From positions 1 to 64,000 of the forward strand of contig VXAA01001233.1 in NCBI GenBank assembly GCA_013399115.1: 64,000 nucleotides of DNA, in the 5' to 3' direction. Numbering within the stretch: the first letter of the stretch is position 1; each line of letters begins with the position of its first letter. A program made the translations under genes and the position numbers. Positions 25,370 through 37,096 of the stretch are shown here, one piece after another. Below the pieces are notes generated by a model that searched no databases, was not told where the DNA came from, and saw nothing but the letters and a program-made list of their open reading frames with translations. The DNA comes from Anseranas semipalmata. Its lineage: Eukaryota; Chordata; Aves; Anseriformes; Anseranatidae.

Positions 25370-28300
25370 CTGTTGCAGAAATGGTAGGGCAGCCTTTAGT
25401 CACTGGCAAAAATCCTCTCTTCATGTCTATTTCAGTAATCAACCTGGTTAAACTGCAACACACTATTGCTAAAATGGAAATCCTCAAATTCCTATGGTAT
25501 TTTGGTAACATGTAATCATATTGCAGTGGGACTCTCTGCAAGTTAGAGATCTTGAGAGATATACAGGAGAAATAATGACCATAATGAATGATGAGAGAAA
25601 AGTGAACATTCATTTAACATAGCTCCTTATTTTCAGAAAAGCAAATTTTGGCAGTCACATATTTAAACTTGCAGTCTGCCATTAATTATTTGAACAAAAA
25701 CTTTCTAACTGGTCATTCAAGTACCAAAAACATTTTACAGAGTACTTGCCATGAAAATTAAATTATACGCTTCTATTTTCTTAAAAAATATTCCCTGTAA
25801 AGGCAATATTGGACTTGTGACTATTATACCTCAGGCCATGCCCTGTGTAACACTGCATGTTGTACACTTGCCACAGACCTCTCTCTAGGATATGGCTGGT
25901 TTTAAGTTAGCAGGATATCATACGTACAACAATAACTAGTAATTAAATTCTTTCCTGAATATGAATGGACATAACACACATGTAATGTTTCCTAAATAAG
26001 CTCAATAATTTTTTCTTTTCTGCTTTTCTCTCCTTCTAACATGATTCTTGTCACTTTTTGACTAGTTATTTTACTCCTGTTTTCAGTACTTTTCAGGGCA
26101 TATGTACCTTTTCTGTCCCATCCAGCTTTTCTGTTATCTGCCTCTGTATTTCTTTACCACAGATGGAAATTTTCCTAACATGGGTATGTCTTTTTGTGTC
26201 AGACCTTCCAAAATGCCAACATTATACTACCACTGACAGCATTTTACTTTATATGGTGCTTATTCAGATAACTGCTTATTCAGATAACTACTTATTCAGC
26301 TTTGATTAATGGTAACCTGCAAAGAAAAAATGTCTATTTTTCCCCTCCATCATGCAAGCAATTTCTTATTCAACTTAGATTTAAAAAAATTGTGAAACAC
26401 CTTTTTAGATGACTGAAGAACAAAAGAAACTGTGCCTTTGAAATATTAAAGCTGATAACTGGTCAATTAAGAACTTTTATTTTAAAATGCAGGCTTAACA
26501 ATCAATCCTTTAAAAGTAAATATAATTAAAAATTTTTTTTCAAATCATACTCCTCAGAAGTTAGTAAAAAAAAATCATCCTTAATTTTAATCATTATTTA
26601 AAAAACAAGAAATCTGACATTATAATTCTCTCATCATTCAAGAAGTCTTCCAGAAAAAATCAGGAAAGATGTGATTTTCCTCGTATTAAAAGTACCACAA
26701 ACCACATTTCCCCTGCTGAAAATGCAAGACCTCCCCTTAAAGCTCTCTTTGCACATACTAAGAAGGGAAAAACAAGACCAATCTCAGCACTTTTTCCACA
26801 GCTGACCCCTCACAGCTCAGCAGACCCTGTCCTGGTGCCTGACACAGCAGTGCTGCCGTGCTCTGGTAGCACAAAACTCTCCAACGCTGGCAAATTTGGG
26901 CCCAGAGCTGTACACTGAGGTAAGGCCAGCCCCGCTGGCAGTGTATGGAAAAACCCTTTCAAAAGAAGGGCTGCCTGAGGCTTCGCAGCCCAGGACACAC
27001 TGAGCCCTGCAGAGCAGAATTTGGGGGCCACTCTGGGCCCAGGTGGGGGTCTTGGTGCCTGTGTAAAGCCACGGATCAGCCTTTCTGCCCTGTTTGCTGC
27101 ATGTCCCTATGTCCTCAGCCAAAGGGGGTACATCATCTGAAACCTAGGCAGCAAACTTCTAAAATGAAAAAGTACTATTGCAAAAATTCGTGCCCTGAGG
27201 AGTACTGAGAAACAATGGAAAAGAAAGGACATCATCTCTGTGCCGTGAGTCAGCCCTTCCAGACCCACCCACGGAGCGAGATGCCCAAGGCTGTGCTGGA
27301 AATCTGGTCGCCTCCCTGGGAGAAGAGTTTATGAAACATATTATGTGCCCGCAGCCATGCAGAGACCGAGGGATTATGCGGAGGCAGCTTCCTACAGAGA
27401 CTTCTGTTCTTCCTCTCAAGCGATATACGTGAATACGTTGATTATTCCTGAAGGGAGGTGGTGCTGTACACTTCTGAGACTGAAGTGCACCAAACCACAA
27501 AGTTTAAAGGAATTGTGACACAGATGCCAACAATTCAAAGCAATCTTCTGAGAAGTGTTTCTTTTGTCACTACAGACAATGCTGTGCCTTTTTGATAAGC
27601 GACTGACTAATCTGAAGAGGTGAGTTAACACTCAAAAAGGAAAAAAAATACATAGGATGCTTTCTGAATAAAAAGGAAAATTCTGTGATAAGCTTTCATT
27701 TTCATTTTCTGCAGTAAAACGAATTCATCTACTTGCAATATCATTCATTTACAGGGCTTGGATGGACTGCAAACCAGTAAAAAATAGGTATTTGTTATGT
27801 CTAGGTAAAAAATGAAAAGCAGCAGTTAAACATTTTATACACGGAATAGACTCAAAGTAATAAACTTTCTCTGTATAAGTAATTGCTATACTTGATTTCC
27901 TGATCTTCCACTGGACAACCAGACCCCACTCATTACTCTCCTGAATCTAGGCCACAAGAAAGAGGAAGAAGAGGTAAGTATGAAGCAGCTGAGGCCTGGA
28001 TTCATCGAGAAATGCAAAATGTTTTAGAACATGTGAAGGAATAAAACTGAACGATAATAAATATTCAAATTATTTGTTCAGCAATAGTTTTTCCCCACTT
28101 CCCAAACAGTACAGTAAGAGAATACACTCCCTTCATGCATTGCAGCATCACATTTCATATGGATATGTAGCAATGAAATGCTGATGAAGTATAAAGCAGA
28201 ATAATTCACACAAGGCCACACCTCAAAACATGTCACCCTAACCAGTTTCATGAAGTTCCTCAGATATCCATATTTTAATATTCATATTCATTTATGCCTG

Positions 28301-29813
28301 AAAAGTGTGAAAATGATATGTAAGGCCTTATTCTTAAACGTCCGTACAAAAATAATCCCAATGTTTGGAGCTATTGCCAAATGGACATCTTTCAAGGACT
28401 TGTGACAAGAATTACTATATACCCAAACAGACAAATTCTTTGAAAGAAAAAAACAGTATGACCAACACTGGAAAGCTGCCCATGTCCAAACAAACACACA
28501 GCTACAGCTAAGATTTGACCTAGACGTCATTAACTGAACAACAACGGAGAAGCACACACTAACACTCGGACTAAAGTCCAAGGACAGCTGAATGGGAGGT
28601 GTGAATGAAGATAACAGAATACAGAAATTTACAGCAGGAGAAACCTGACAATGACCCGTGTGTATGGGGTGTGTGTGTGCGCTGTTAAATGATCACAATT
28701 TTGTTGAAAATCCAGTGCACTATGTGTACACCTGCATTAGCTATGACGTGCTACAGCCTGCCTTCTGGCCAGCAAGCGCAATTTGGTCATATTGCTGCCC
28801 CCTAAATTCTCTTACTCTTGTATGCAGGGTTAGATCTAAACTCGGGCACTGAAACCTCCTTTGCGAACTCGCCCTGGCCAGGCAGCGCCTGGCACAGCAC
28901 CAGCTGGCTCGGGCCAAGTGCACTGTGGCCAGCCCGGCAATTAGCAGCACAGATGATGGCATTTCAGTGCCTGGATCTGTGCTCTGTTACCGTTTAATTA
29001 CTCACAGAGATGCAGTTAATTTGTACCAACAGCTACCGCTGCTAACGCAGTAAGCCACATAGCGATGCTCGCTGCTTCTAGCACTGCCGTGGTGCCGCTG
29101 GCATTACACACTCTCCCCACAGCATGCGTGTGGCACCTGGCTGATGCTGTGACTCCAGTGTGGCCATACCTGGAGTATGGGCTCAGCTTCTCCTCCTTGA
29201 TATGGAGACACTTCAGCAACGTCCCTCTGGCCTGCTGTATGTGCTTTTCCTAGCAAACAGTCACTTCTATATAAGTGTGTATGTATGTACTTATCAGTAA
29301 TATATCATTAATAGATTAAAAAATAGTAAAAAATGAAAAAATATTTCTATGGGCATTACTCATAACAAGTGTTTAACATTAGCTTAAGTGTGTTAGGCAC
29401 GTACTCATAACATATCAGCTATTACAGCATACCCAATTGATGTTCAAATGTCTCTTGTCTCTTGGAGCCTATTTAATTGCATGTCAAACATTTCTACATT
29501 AATTTCTTTTTAAGATTAAACAGTCACAAAACAAAACATGTTCTTCATTTCTATGCACAGATTAAGTCATTTAGAAAATATAATGATTGCATCAATCTAA
29601 CACAAGAGCAGAAAGCAGTAATGACAGCCATGTGAGCTACTTAATCCAAAAAGCAAGATTCTTGAGTAGGAAAATCGTGTTACTATCATCTTTGCTTTTT
29701 GGATTGTGTATAATATAAGCATGAACAATAGGCAAAAGCTAAACCAGGAAAAAGCAAGGAGTATTATTAATTTATTTTGTAATGCTGGTATATGCTGGCT
29801 ATCCCATACTTAC
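25370..29813 (-). other. LRRC7: LRRC7 intron
   Basis: GT-AG intron of about 4.4 kb, AT-rich apart from a GC-richer stretch at about 26790-27120. No transposon, RNA or further exon is recognised. Confidence 0.65.
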
Positions 29814-29963
29814 TTTCGGTAGAGGTAGCTCTTGAAGCATTTGGTTTTCAAATTTAGATTTAGTCTGCAAGTTTAAAGTCATGCTTCTGCCGGCATGCAT
29901 TGCTGAAAACCCTCCAGAGTGCAGCATGCCAAGGCTAACTGTGTTGTGTTTGTAAGCAGCGGT
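29814..29963 (-). CDS. LRRC7: LRRC7 probable alternative exon
   Basis: Exactly 50 codons, phase 0 at both ends, from [16 protein letters not shown] to LQELPLPK. The acceptor is TTTCCTCTACTCAG and the donor is a strong GTAAGT. It lies between the giant exon (ending RRLDR) and the exon starting TPSQQSS. As I recall the family, some mammalian densin isoforms join these two exons directly and others carry this AYKHN-type insert, so this is probably a cassette exon. [17 protein letters not shown] is a polar, potentially phosphorylatable stretch. The exon is clearly coding-like and correctly phased. Confidence 0.88.
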
Positions 29964-31677
29964 CTGAGTAGAGGAAACAACCACGTGACAGGATATGAAC
30001 ACACATGCTCCTTGAATTAAGTATCACACATATATGGTTAATTTCACAAAGTTTTAGTTTAAGCAAACAAACAGTACCAATAAATAAATAGCTTTTTGAT
30101 GCATGCACTGAGTCACATGGAAGCAAATACATTGCTAGTTATACATAAAATGGATACCATAAAAGACTTCAACGCTGACAGCAGATGAAATATGTTGTTA
30201 TCTGTATTCTGAAAACTGCAGTATATAACATGGTACAAGTCTTTATTTTGCAAATATGGCCAAATTTTGGTATGTCTGCACAACCACGGATGGGCCAGAA
30301 AACATACCTAGCATAAAAGAGTATCAATGGCAGAGAACAAACCCTCCGCAGGAAGACCCTGCACCACCATGAGCACTCTGTGGGGGCTCCGAGGTCCCCT
30401 GGGGCAAGCACCCAGGCGCGGCACGGCACGACACGGCACGGCACGGCAGTGTGTGGCTGCTGCAAGGCAGCGCCCCGGTGTTCGGTCCCTGGGCAGCCCC
30501 TCCACCAGGCAGCCCAGCTTCGTGGCACCTTGCTGGTCTGTGCTGTAAACAGCTGGAGGCCAGCTCTCTGCCTCTGCAGGGACTACTGGGAACTCAATTT
30601 AACCACCAGTCTCAGCTTTCCATGAATTAAAATATTTCTTAGGCATATTCACATTGTAAATTACGTGTAAAGATGTTTCTAAAACATCTGGGAAGTGTTT
30701 ATTTCCACCACGAACTTCTCTACTTGGTCTGCTCTATTTCGTCTAGGTATTACGCATATTCCGATCAGTTTCACAAAACACAAGGAAACTAGCTGAAGGA
30801 AAAGCTTCAGCCTTCAAGCCAATTTGTAAAGTTTACCCATTTGATCCTTAATGGTATTTTAGTATGCATCACGTCCCAGCAATTGGGAGGTATTATAAAT
30901 ATATTAACACCAAACTCATGAATATCTAGCATAAAATATGTATATGGACACATTTTGCAACTTACGCATTAGACCACAGTAACTTTTCACAATCACTTCA
31001 GATTATGAAGTAAATCCAGATTCATGAAGTAGACCATTAAATAGTCAAAATCATTATAGAAATCATGCACTGCAGTACTTGTATTATCTTTTGTATAGAG
31101 GGTAAATAAACATTACTTTCTATTACTAAAAGGATTAATAATCATATTCCTTGTTAAAAACAGTGGCAGTGTATATCCAGTGATAACTTTTTAACGCTAA
31201 GAGAGAGCTTTAAATCCCCTCCACTAACAGTGATATGAAAGCTAAAACACCTTTTTTTTTTTACTTTTTATCTGTGATGTTTTTGTTTATTTTGTTTTAC
31301 TGCAAAGATGTATCCAGCATCTTTTAATGCTCCCAAATCATTACTGAAGCGATGGACCTCAGCAGCATGTTCTCATCTGCTGATAAGGAGAGATTTTTAC
31401 GTTTTTTGTTACTTCAGACGGTGCTGCAACAGGCACTGAATTAGCACTGTGCCACAGTGCGTTACCCGCGCAGAGGCCGTGTGTCAGCCTCTGCCCGGGA
31501 ATGCCTGACTCCAGCTGCTTTGTGCACCCACAGACACCTTTGCAGGCCGGTTCCTCTGACACCAATGCAGGAATTTCATTACTGGAAATTCTGGTGGTTA
31601 CCACTGTACGTGCAAATAGTTTGAAATACCAAAACACACAACTAAAGGCATTAATTGCAGAGAAATGCCAAACATAC
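29964..31677 (-). other. LRRC7: LRRC7 intron
   Basis: GT-AG intron of about 1.7 kb. It holds a CpG-rich GGCAC pentamer repeat (30419-30448) within a GC-rich patch, about 30360-30520. The rest is AT-rich, with a T run near 31250-31262 and no recognised gene. Confidence 0.7.
30419..30448 (+). repeat. (GGCAC)n CpG-rich pentamer microsatellite
   Basis: About six tandem GGCAC/GACAC units, each with a CpG, at the centre of a GC-rich intronic patch. One unit is altered (GACAC). Confidence 0.85.
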
Positions 31678-33358
31678 CCTGTCTAACCTTCTAGCTTCTA
31701 TATGTCTAAGTAGCTGTTGTCTCCAGTCAGCAGGCATTTTAGCACAGCTCTCATTTCCCTTCACAGGGGTAGGCCTTGTCTTTATATCACTGTTATCGGA
31801 AGGCTTGTCGCCATAGTTACCCAAGTTATAGTCTGACGGTATCTTTTCCAGCAGAGCTGCCATTGTAGGCCTCGCTGAAACTGGCCTGGTTTGGGAGGTA
31901 CCATAACTCTCTGTACTGTAGCTTCTTGCAGACAACGGCCTCCTTTGTGTAAGGTTTTTAACTGGAAAGCTGCCAGTCTGGGCTTTCACTTCTTGGTAGG
32001 AAGGATGCTCGTCTTCGTACCTGCCATTCCTCTTGAGGAACTGAGACTCGGAGACCGAGATGCTGCTTTGGCGGTCCACAGCTCCTCGGTACGGAGGCCT
32101 GCCATACCTATCGCTTGTGGGCAGCTCGTGGGGCTCACTGACCCTCCTGAACATGGACATCTCAGTGGAACTGGCCAACGAATCCGCTCTCCTCAAGAAC
32201 CCCGGCCGAGAGCCCTGGCTCACGAAGGGGGCACTGATGGCCTCCTCATTGACTGACGGCTGGGAGAAGGAGAACATGTGCTCCACAGGGGGGTAGCCAC
32301 GGTAGGCCCTCGGGCTGACCAACTCCTGGGGCAGGTTTTTACTCTGCTGGGGAATGTATTCAGGGTTGAGCTGGAAAGGCGGTGGTAACCTCTTCTCGGC
32401 TGTGACCTCCACTGCTCCCTGCGGGTTGAAGCTTTGGTCAAACTGGTAGACCTTCTTTGTCACGGATGACTTCTGCTGTGGCTGCACCTTGACGCTGCCG
32501 TAGGTCAGCAGCTCATCATCTAGCATGGGAACCGACTGGCTGCGGGACATGCTCAGCATGCCGTGCTCCGGGCCCAGGAGCTTGTCCACCCTCTCGTGGG
32601 CTCCTACAGTATCGTTACCAGATGCATAGTTTTCTAAAGGTATATTATAAACTTTGTATGTTCCAATGTCTATCTCATCGATACTTTGTGACTTCTTAAA
32701 TTTGTTAGTTTTTAAATCCCTCATCATTGGAGAAAGCCTTTCTGTACTCTTGCTGATCGAAATAACACTTTTAGAAGGGTCTGGGCGACAGTGAATATGT
32801 GAAAAGACGTTTGTGAGACTTCTGTTAGCGTTTGAATCGTGATATTCCCATGCTATTCCTGGCGTGAAAGTGCTAGATATTTCAGGAGAATCTTTAACAT
32901 GATCTTTCCGCTCAGGCAAAGGGCTGGTGGTGGGGGTGTTTTCCAGTTTGGAAGGAAAAGCTGTCCTGTCTTCAAAAGGACTAGGGGTTCTGGTCCAATT
33001 TTGCCAAGGATTGGGAGGAGGCACTTCAGATTCGTGTGTGTTTCTGAGCGTCGGCTGCTCCAGCTCCAAAGGAATGCCAACTATCCTGTCTTGTCTAATT
33101 AACGGCCTGCGCCCGTGCGCAGATGTGCTTCTAGATTTCGTGCTCAGGAGAGGGTTAGCACTAGGGTTCTCCACCGTGCTCTCCTCTGCAACAAAGCCGG
33201 TATTATCATAGTGCGAGCTGTCATTCCAGCTGTCGGTGAAGGTGTCGCTCAGGGGACGCCTGTCGTTGCGCTGTGGCAGGTTTCCTGCCGGAGCAGATTC
33301 CCGCTGGCTCAGTAATGGCTTTGTTTCAAGGGGCTGTGGAAATGACTGTGCCAGCCTG
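31678..33358 (-). CDS. LRRC7: LRRC7 giant exon (disordered linker)
   Basis: One uninterrupted 1681-base exon. One base completes a split codon, followed by 560 codons ending [21 protein letters not shown] at donor GTATGT. The protein is Ser/Pro/Arg-rich and predicted disordered. Short conserved blocks include [74 protein letters not shown] and [20 protein letters not shown]. These are hallmarks of densin-180 rather than ERBIN. Repeated RxxS and SP/TP motifs fit a heavily phosphorylated scaffold, and CaMKII association is known for the C-terminal half of densin. The acceptor is a tandem TTTCAGCAG, so the exon may also start at 33355, omitting one Ser. The upstream part of the same ORF (to 33432) is intronic. 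Confidence 0.97.
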
Positions 33359-34343
33359 CTGAAATAAAACAAAATGAAATAAGGTAAAATGCCCTCTATT
33401 AGAGCACATAAGCAGTCATCAGAAAGACACATTTATAAAGCAATTTAATATTCTCTCATCCATACTCAGGCTTTGGGATCGCACTATGAGATGTGCACCT
33501 TATGTCACTGATCTGGCATGAGTGTCTGCAGCAATTCATTGCACTGGAGCACAGATGCTGTATGTACACAGAGAAAATAAGAAGTGAGTCAAAAGTCCTG
33601 GATGGCTCAATGCCACATTCATATATAAATCCAGCTGAACATATTTTCCTACCGTAAAAATAACCTTCTATGAGTACAGGGGAAATGTTTTACACTTGCA
33701 ACTTCATTTTTTTTTAAACAAAACTACCAGATGCAGCTTGTGCATCTTCCCACCATCAATATGCTACACATCTCCAGTAAGCAGGCTCCAGCCTCTGTTT
33801 AATGGTGAAGAGCCTGTGCATTTCTTAAGATGGAGCTACATTTAGGTGACTTATGGCAGGAACAAACAGGGCAGGATGTTCCTTTTATGATATGAGAGTG
33901 CTTTCAGGTTGCTGATGGCCAGTGCAGATTACAACTTTCAATGAACTGTATTGCAATTGGAGGTCCAGGGCAGAGTGAGGCTCAGGACAGCATGAATAGG
34001 AGACACATGCACTCTGTTAACTACACTAAACTACAGCCAGCTGCAGCTCAGGACCACACAGAGCAGAATAATTGCAGCTCAATTACTAGGCGCCTTTCAT
34101 GCATGGCTATAGCACATGGTTGAAAAAACAGCAGTAGAATTACTGACATTTATACATTATGAATGGGTGGCCAACTCTCCACAGCCTGGGCTGTGTATAG
34201 CTACGTACACCTCAAGAAAATTGGGGTAAAATGTTATGATTTTGATCTGAATGTCTTAACAGATAGCACACGATCGCTTTGAATGCATATGACAACAGAA
34301 GACAAAAGGCAATAGGAAACTGTGTTAAGAAAGAGGATCCCAC
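33359..34343 (-). other. LRRC7: LRRC7 intron
   Basis: GT-AG intron of about 1.0 kb with nothing else recognised. Confidence 0.75.
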
Positions 34344-34524
34344 CTGTTCCCCCACAAAGAGTTATTCACTGCATCTTTAGCTGTTGTCTGCAAGGATCCC
34401 ATTTTAACATGCGCATTGGAGGACCCTGAGGAAGCCTGGGAAGGGGAATAGTCTGAGTAAGTGCCTGAGGAAACGCTGTTATTCAGACAATGGATCTTAT
34501 CTGCTTCAGACTCATCTGTTGACT
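34344..34524 (-). CDS. LRRC7: LRRC7 linker exon
   Basis: 181 bases: two bases completing a Glu codon, 59 codons ([16 protein letters not shown] to NNSLWGN), then two bases (AG) of a split codon finished in the giant exon. It encodes a Ser-rich polar segment including [20 protein letters not shown], a conserved densin block. The acceptor is TTTTGTTTCAG and the donor is GTGGGA. The phase joins exactly with both neighbours. Confidence 0.96.
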
Positions 34525-34749
34525 CTGAAACAAAACACAGCAAATGTTTTCAGGAGGTGGTGTTTGGAAACTAAACTCCAGAAAAATACATTTTCAAATT
34601 GATATTATGCATATACATATGTGTGTGTGTGCACAAATAAATACAAAATATGTTTTAAAATCAGTGAAGTGCAAAATACATTAAGTAACATGTCTATCTA
34701 CGTACATTACATATGCTCCCATCTAAAAGGTTGTAAGTCAAGTCAGTAC
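34525..34749 (-). other. LRRC7: LRRC7 short intron with TG repeat
   Basis: Short 225-base GT-AG intron. It contains a small TG repeat at about 34619-34632 on the plus strand. Confidence 0.8.
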
Positions 34750-34861
34750 CTTTCTTCTCTTTACCCAGAAGAACAAGCTTGGGTGGGTATAACGGAGTCT
34801 CTGGCATGGAAGGACGAAGTTCCCCTATCCTCATCTCACTGGCAGGATGTCCAAAGGCATC
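34750..34861 (-). CDS. LRRC7: LRRC7 linker exon
   Basis: 112 bases: 37 codons from [17 protein letters not shown] to LLGKEKK, plus one base of a Glu codon completed in the next exon. The [14 protein letters not shown] segment is a strongly conserved densin motif. The acceptor is ATTATATTCCTCAG. The donor reads GTACTG, a poor match to the GTRAGT consensus. It begins in phase 0, so it can follow either the exon at 43263-43463 or the candidate exon at 36797-36919. Confidence 0.95.
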
Positions 34862-36796
34862 CTGAGGAATATAATAATGTAGAGTAAATGAAGGAAACAG
34901 AAACCACTTCAAATTGCAACAAACAAACATTTCACAGTCTCCTTTTCATGAATGTGACAACACACTGAAACCCCACCATACGGGCAGAGATTGTCTAATC
35001 ATGATGATTTGTCAGCTGAAAATTCTAATTAGTCCTACAGAAATACTTGTAAAATTATGGTAATGTGTTCATTCTGAAAATGTGGACAAAACAGATGGAA
35101 CTTGTAAGATACATCAAGGCCATGTAAACATTTTTGATGAAGTAAAGGTCACAAAAATGAAAGCTGCCAACAGAAATAAATAAAAATTTAGAATAAATAT
35201 TTACTTATTATTTCAGGAGAAAGCGTTCCTCATTCATTTGTGGCACAAGTCCTTCCACAGATTCAGCTCTCCCTATAGCTATATTTAATTCAATTATTTT
35301 GTCTCTAAAAAGTTTTTTGCTAAATTAAAATTATTCAGATTTCAAAAACTTCTTATTGCGAGTTCAGCGAATCTTGACTTTCTAAGACTTCCCTGCACAA
35401 CTGTGCAGCAATAGAATACAAACTGAAAATAACATGAATTGAAAAGTGGAAAGAAAGCGAGATGAGGTCTTAGAAAGAGATATTTTAAATTAAGGCTTTT
35501 AAACTGGGCTCATAGGATAGCTAGAAGAAGGGAATGAAGACAAATAAGCAATCTGTGGCATTTCTTATGCCATCACTGGAAAAAATTTCAGAAATAAGAA
35601 AGATGCTACACCCAGAGATAGGTTACTTGGGGAGACAGGGTAGGGGAAGACACTAACTGGAGGAATGGCAGAGGTAACCCTGCTCTCAGGAGGGACGAGA
35701 GATACAGGAAACCCCGCTGGGGGTGTTAGTGCATGGGCTCAGGGAAACATCACGGAGAGAGAACTGATGGAGATGGGCATAGCAAGGCTGGACAGTCATG
35801 CTAACTAACACCAATGAAGATCCTTGAGGGAAGGGGCAAGAGAAACATGCATCGTCTTGGAAGCAGGAGGATGAGCTGTGATTTTGTAAAGAGGATGGAA
35901 GCTGGGGAAGGAGAGTATCTAGTAAAAAAGAGGATATTTTAGAGAGGTACTAGGAGAAAATCCATAATTAGTAGTAACAGTTAGGAAGGAAATGGTTACG
36001 TGAAACATATTTAGGAGGGAACTTTCACTAATGGAGACATGATGAGGATCCCTGTACCCGGACATTTTGTTATTAAAGGTACTCCAGTTATTATGGGTCA
36101 TATGGTTTTGCACAGAGAAGTCAGTAAAGAAAGAGACGTAATGTTTAGAGAAACAATTTAAAATGGAGTGCCAAAACCAAAAATGCATTATTAAAATGCA
36201 AAATGATACAACATTTCTAAACTTTACGTGATTTTACTCACAGGGAGAAAACATTGAGAGGTTTATGCTCCATTAACTACTTTTGAAATAACAGTGGAAA
36301 CAAGTATTTGTAGAAGCATATGCCATGTGATTTATCCTTGAAGAGCATAATTGTATTTAAAAACCATAGATTTTAATCATTCTACCTTTGGTGTACTACT
36401 GGAGGTAGCACCATACCAAAATATCAAAGAACAGGTGTCTTCACAGCCCATTTAATTAACCCTGTCAGTGCAAATTAACCCTGTCATTTAAGCAAATATA
36501 GCTACATACTGATTCTTACATGATGTAATATATTCAAGACTTTAAACCACTTTGATATACAGAGCTCCCTTGTGGTGTATTGTATTTCTCACATAACAGA
36601 TTGATGTACATACAACTTAAAGTGAGCAATAGTGCAATAGCATTTTTCCAGTGTAACACAATCATTTTTACTGCAGTGTAACAAACTTATCATGCAAAAC
36701 TATCTTTGAAAAGTAACAAAGTGCATAGCATTCAAAAATGTGAAAATTCCCACTTTTGAAGCATGGTGCATGCTTCAAACTTTTTTCTTGTTGTAC

Positions 36797-36919
36797 CTCT
36801 GAGCTTTTTGCATGCTCTTCTTTCTCCTTCCTGTCTGGGATTTCCAGAGTCGATTTATGAGTGTTGTCTGTATCAGACAGGTGACTCTTATGGAATTCTT
36901 TACTTTCTCTATCTTGCAC
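36797..36919 (-). CDS. Candidate LRRC7 cassette exon (unconfirmed)
   Basis: An open frame of exactly 41 codons, phase 0 at both ends. It is bounded by an AG acceptor (GGGATTCTAG) and a GT donor (GAG, then GTACAA). It encodes a strongly charged, Ser/Lys/Glu-rich segment (VQDRESKEFHKSHLSD to EKEEHAKSSE), similar in texture to the surrounding densin linker. Inclusion would insert 41 residues between ISVE and DAFGH without a frame change. The commonly known mammalian protein joins those two exons directly as I recall it, so this would be an optional exon. The pyrimidine tract and donor are mediocre, and a chance ORF cannot be excluded. Confidence 0.45.
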
Positions 36920-37077
36920 CTAGAATCCCAATATTGTGCCATGAAACTTTCAAAAGTTATAAGCTTAAAATAAAACTACTTGCTGTAAGATAGGAAGAAC
37001 CAGCAGTTCCATTTTTGACATAATGATGAACACAGGCTTTTATTTTAGGTGCATGATTTTATGAAGTTTTCTGTTAC

Positions 37078-37096
37078 ATTCTTTCTTTCTTTCTTT
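37078..37096 (+). repeat. TTCT microsatellite
   Basis: About five tandem TTCT/CTTT units in the large LRRC7 intron. Confidence 0.8.

Noticed and set aside
25122..25613. 163-residue ORF overlapping an LRRC7 exon
   Set aside because: It reads the exon at 25250-25369 in a different frame; the correct frame gives the conserved [15 protein letters not shown] segment.
33359..33432. N-terminal extension of the giant-exon ORF, beginning with Met
   Set aside because: This part reads through the intron and acceptor into upstream non-coding sequence; the upstream exon at 34344-34524 joins in correct phase instead.
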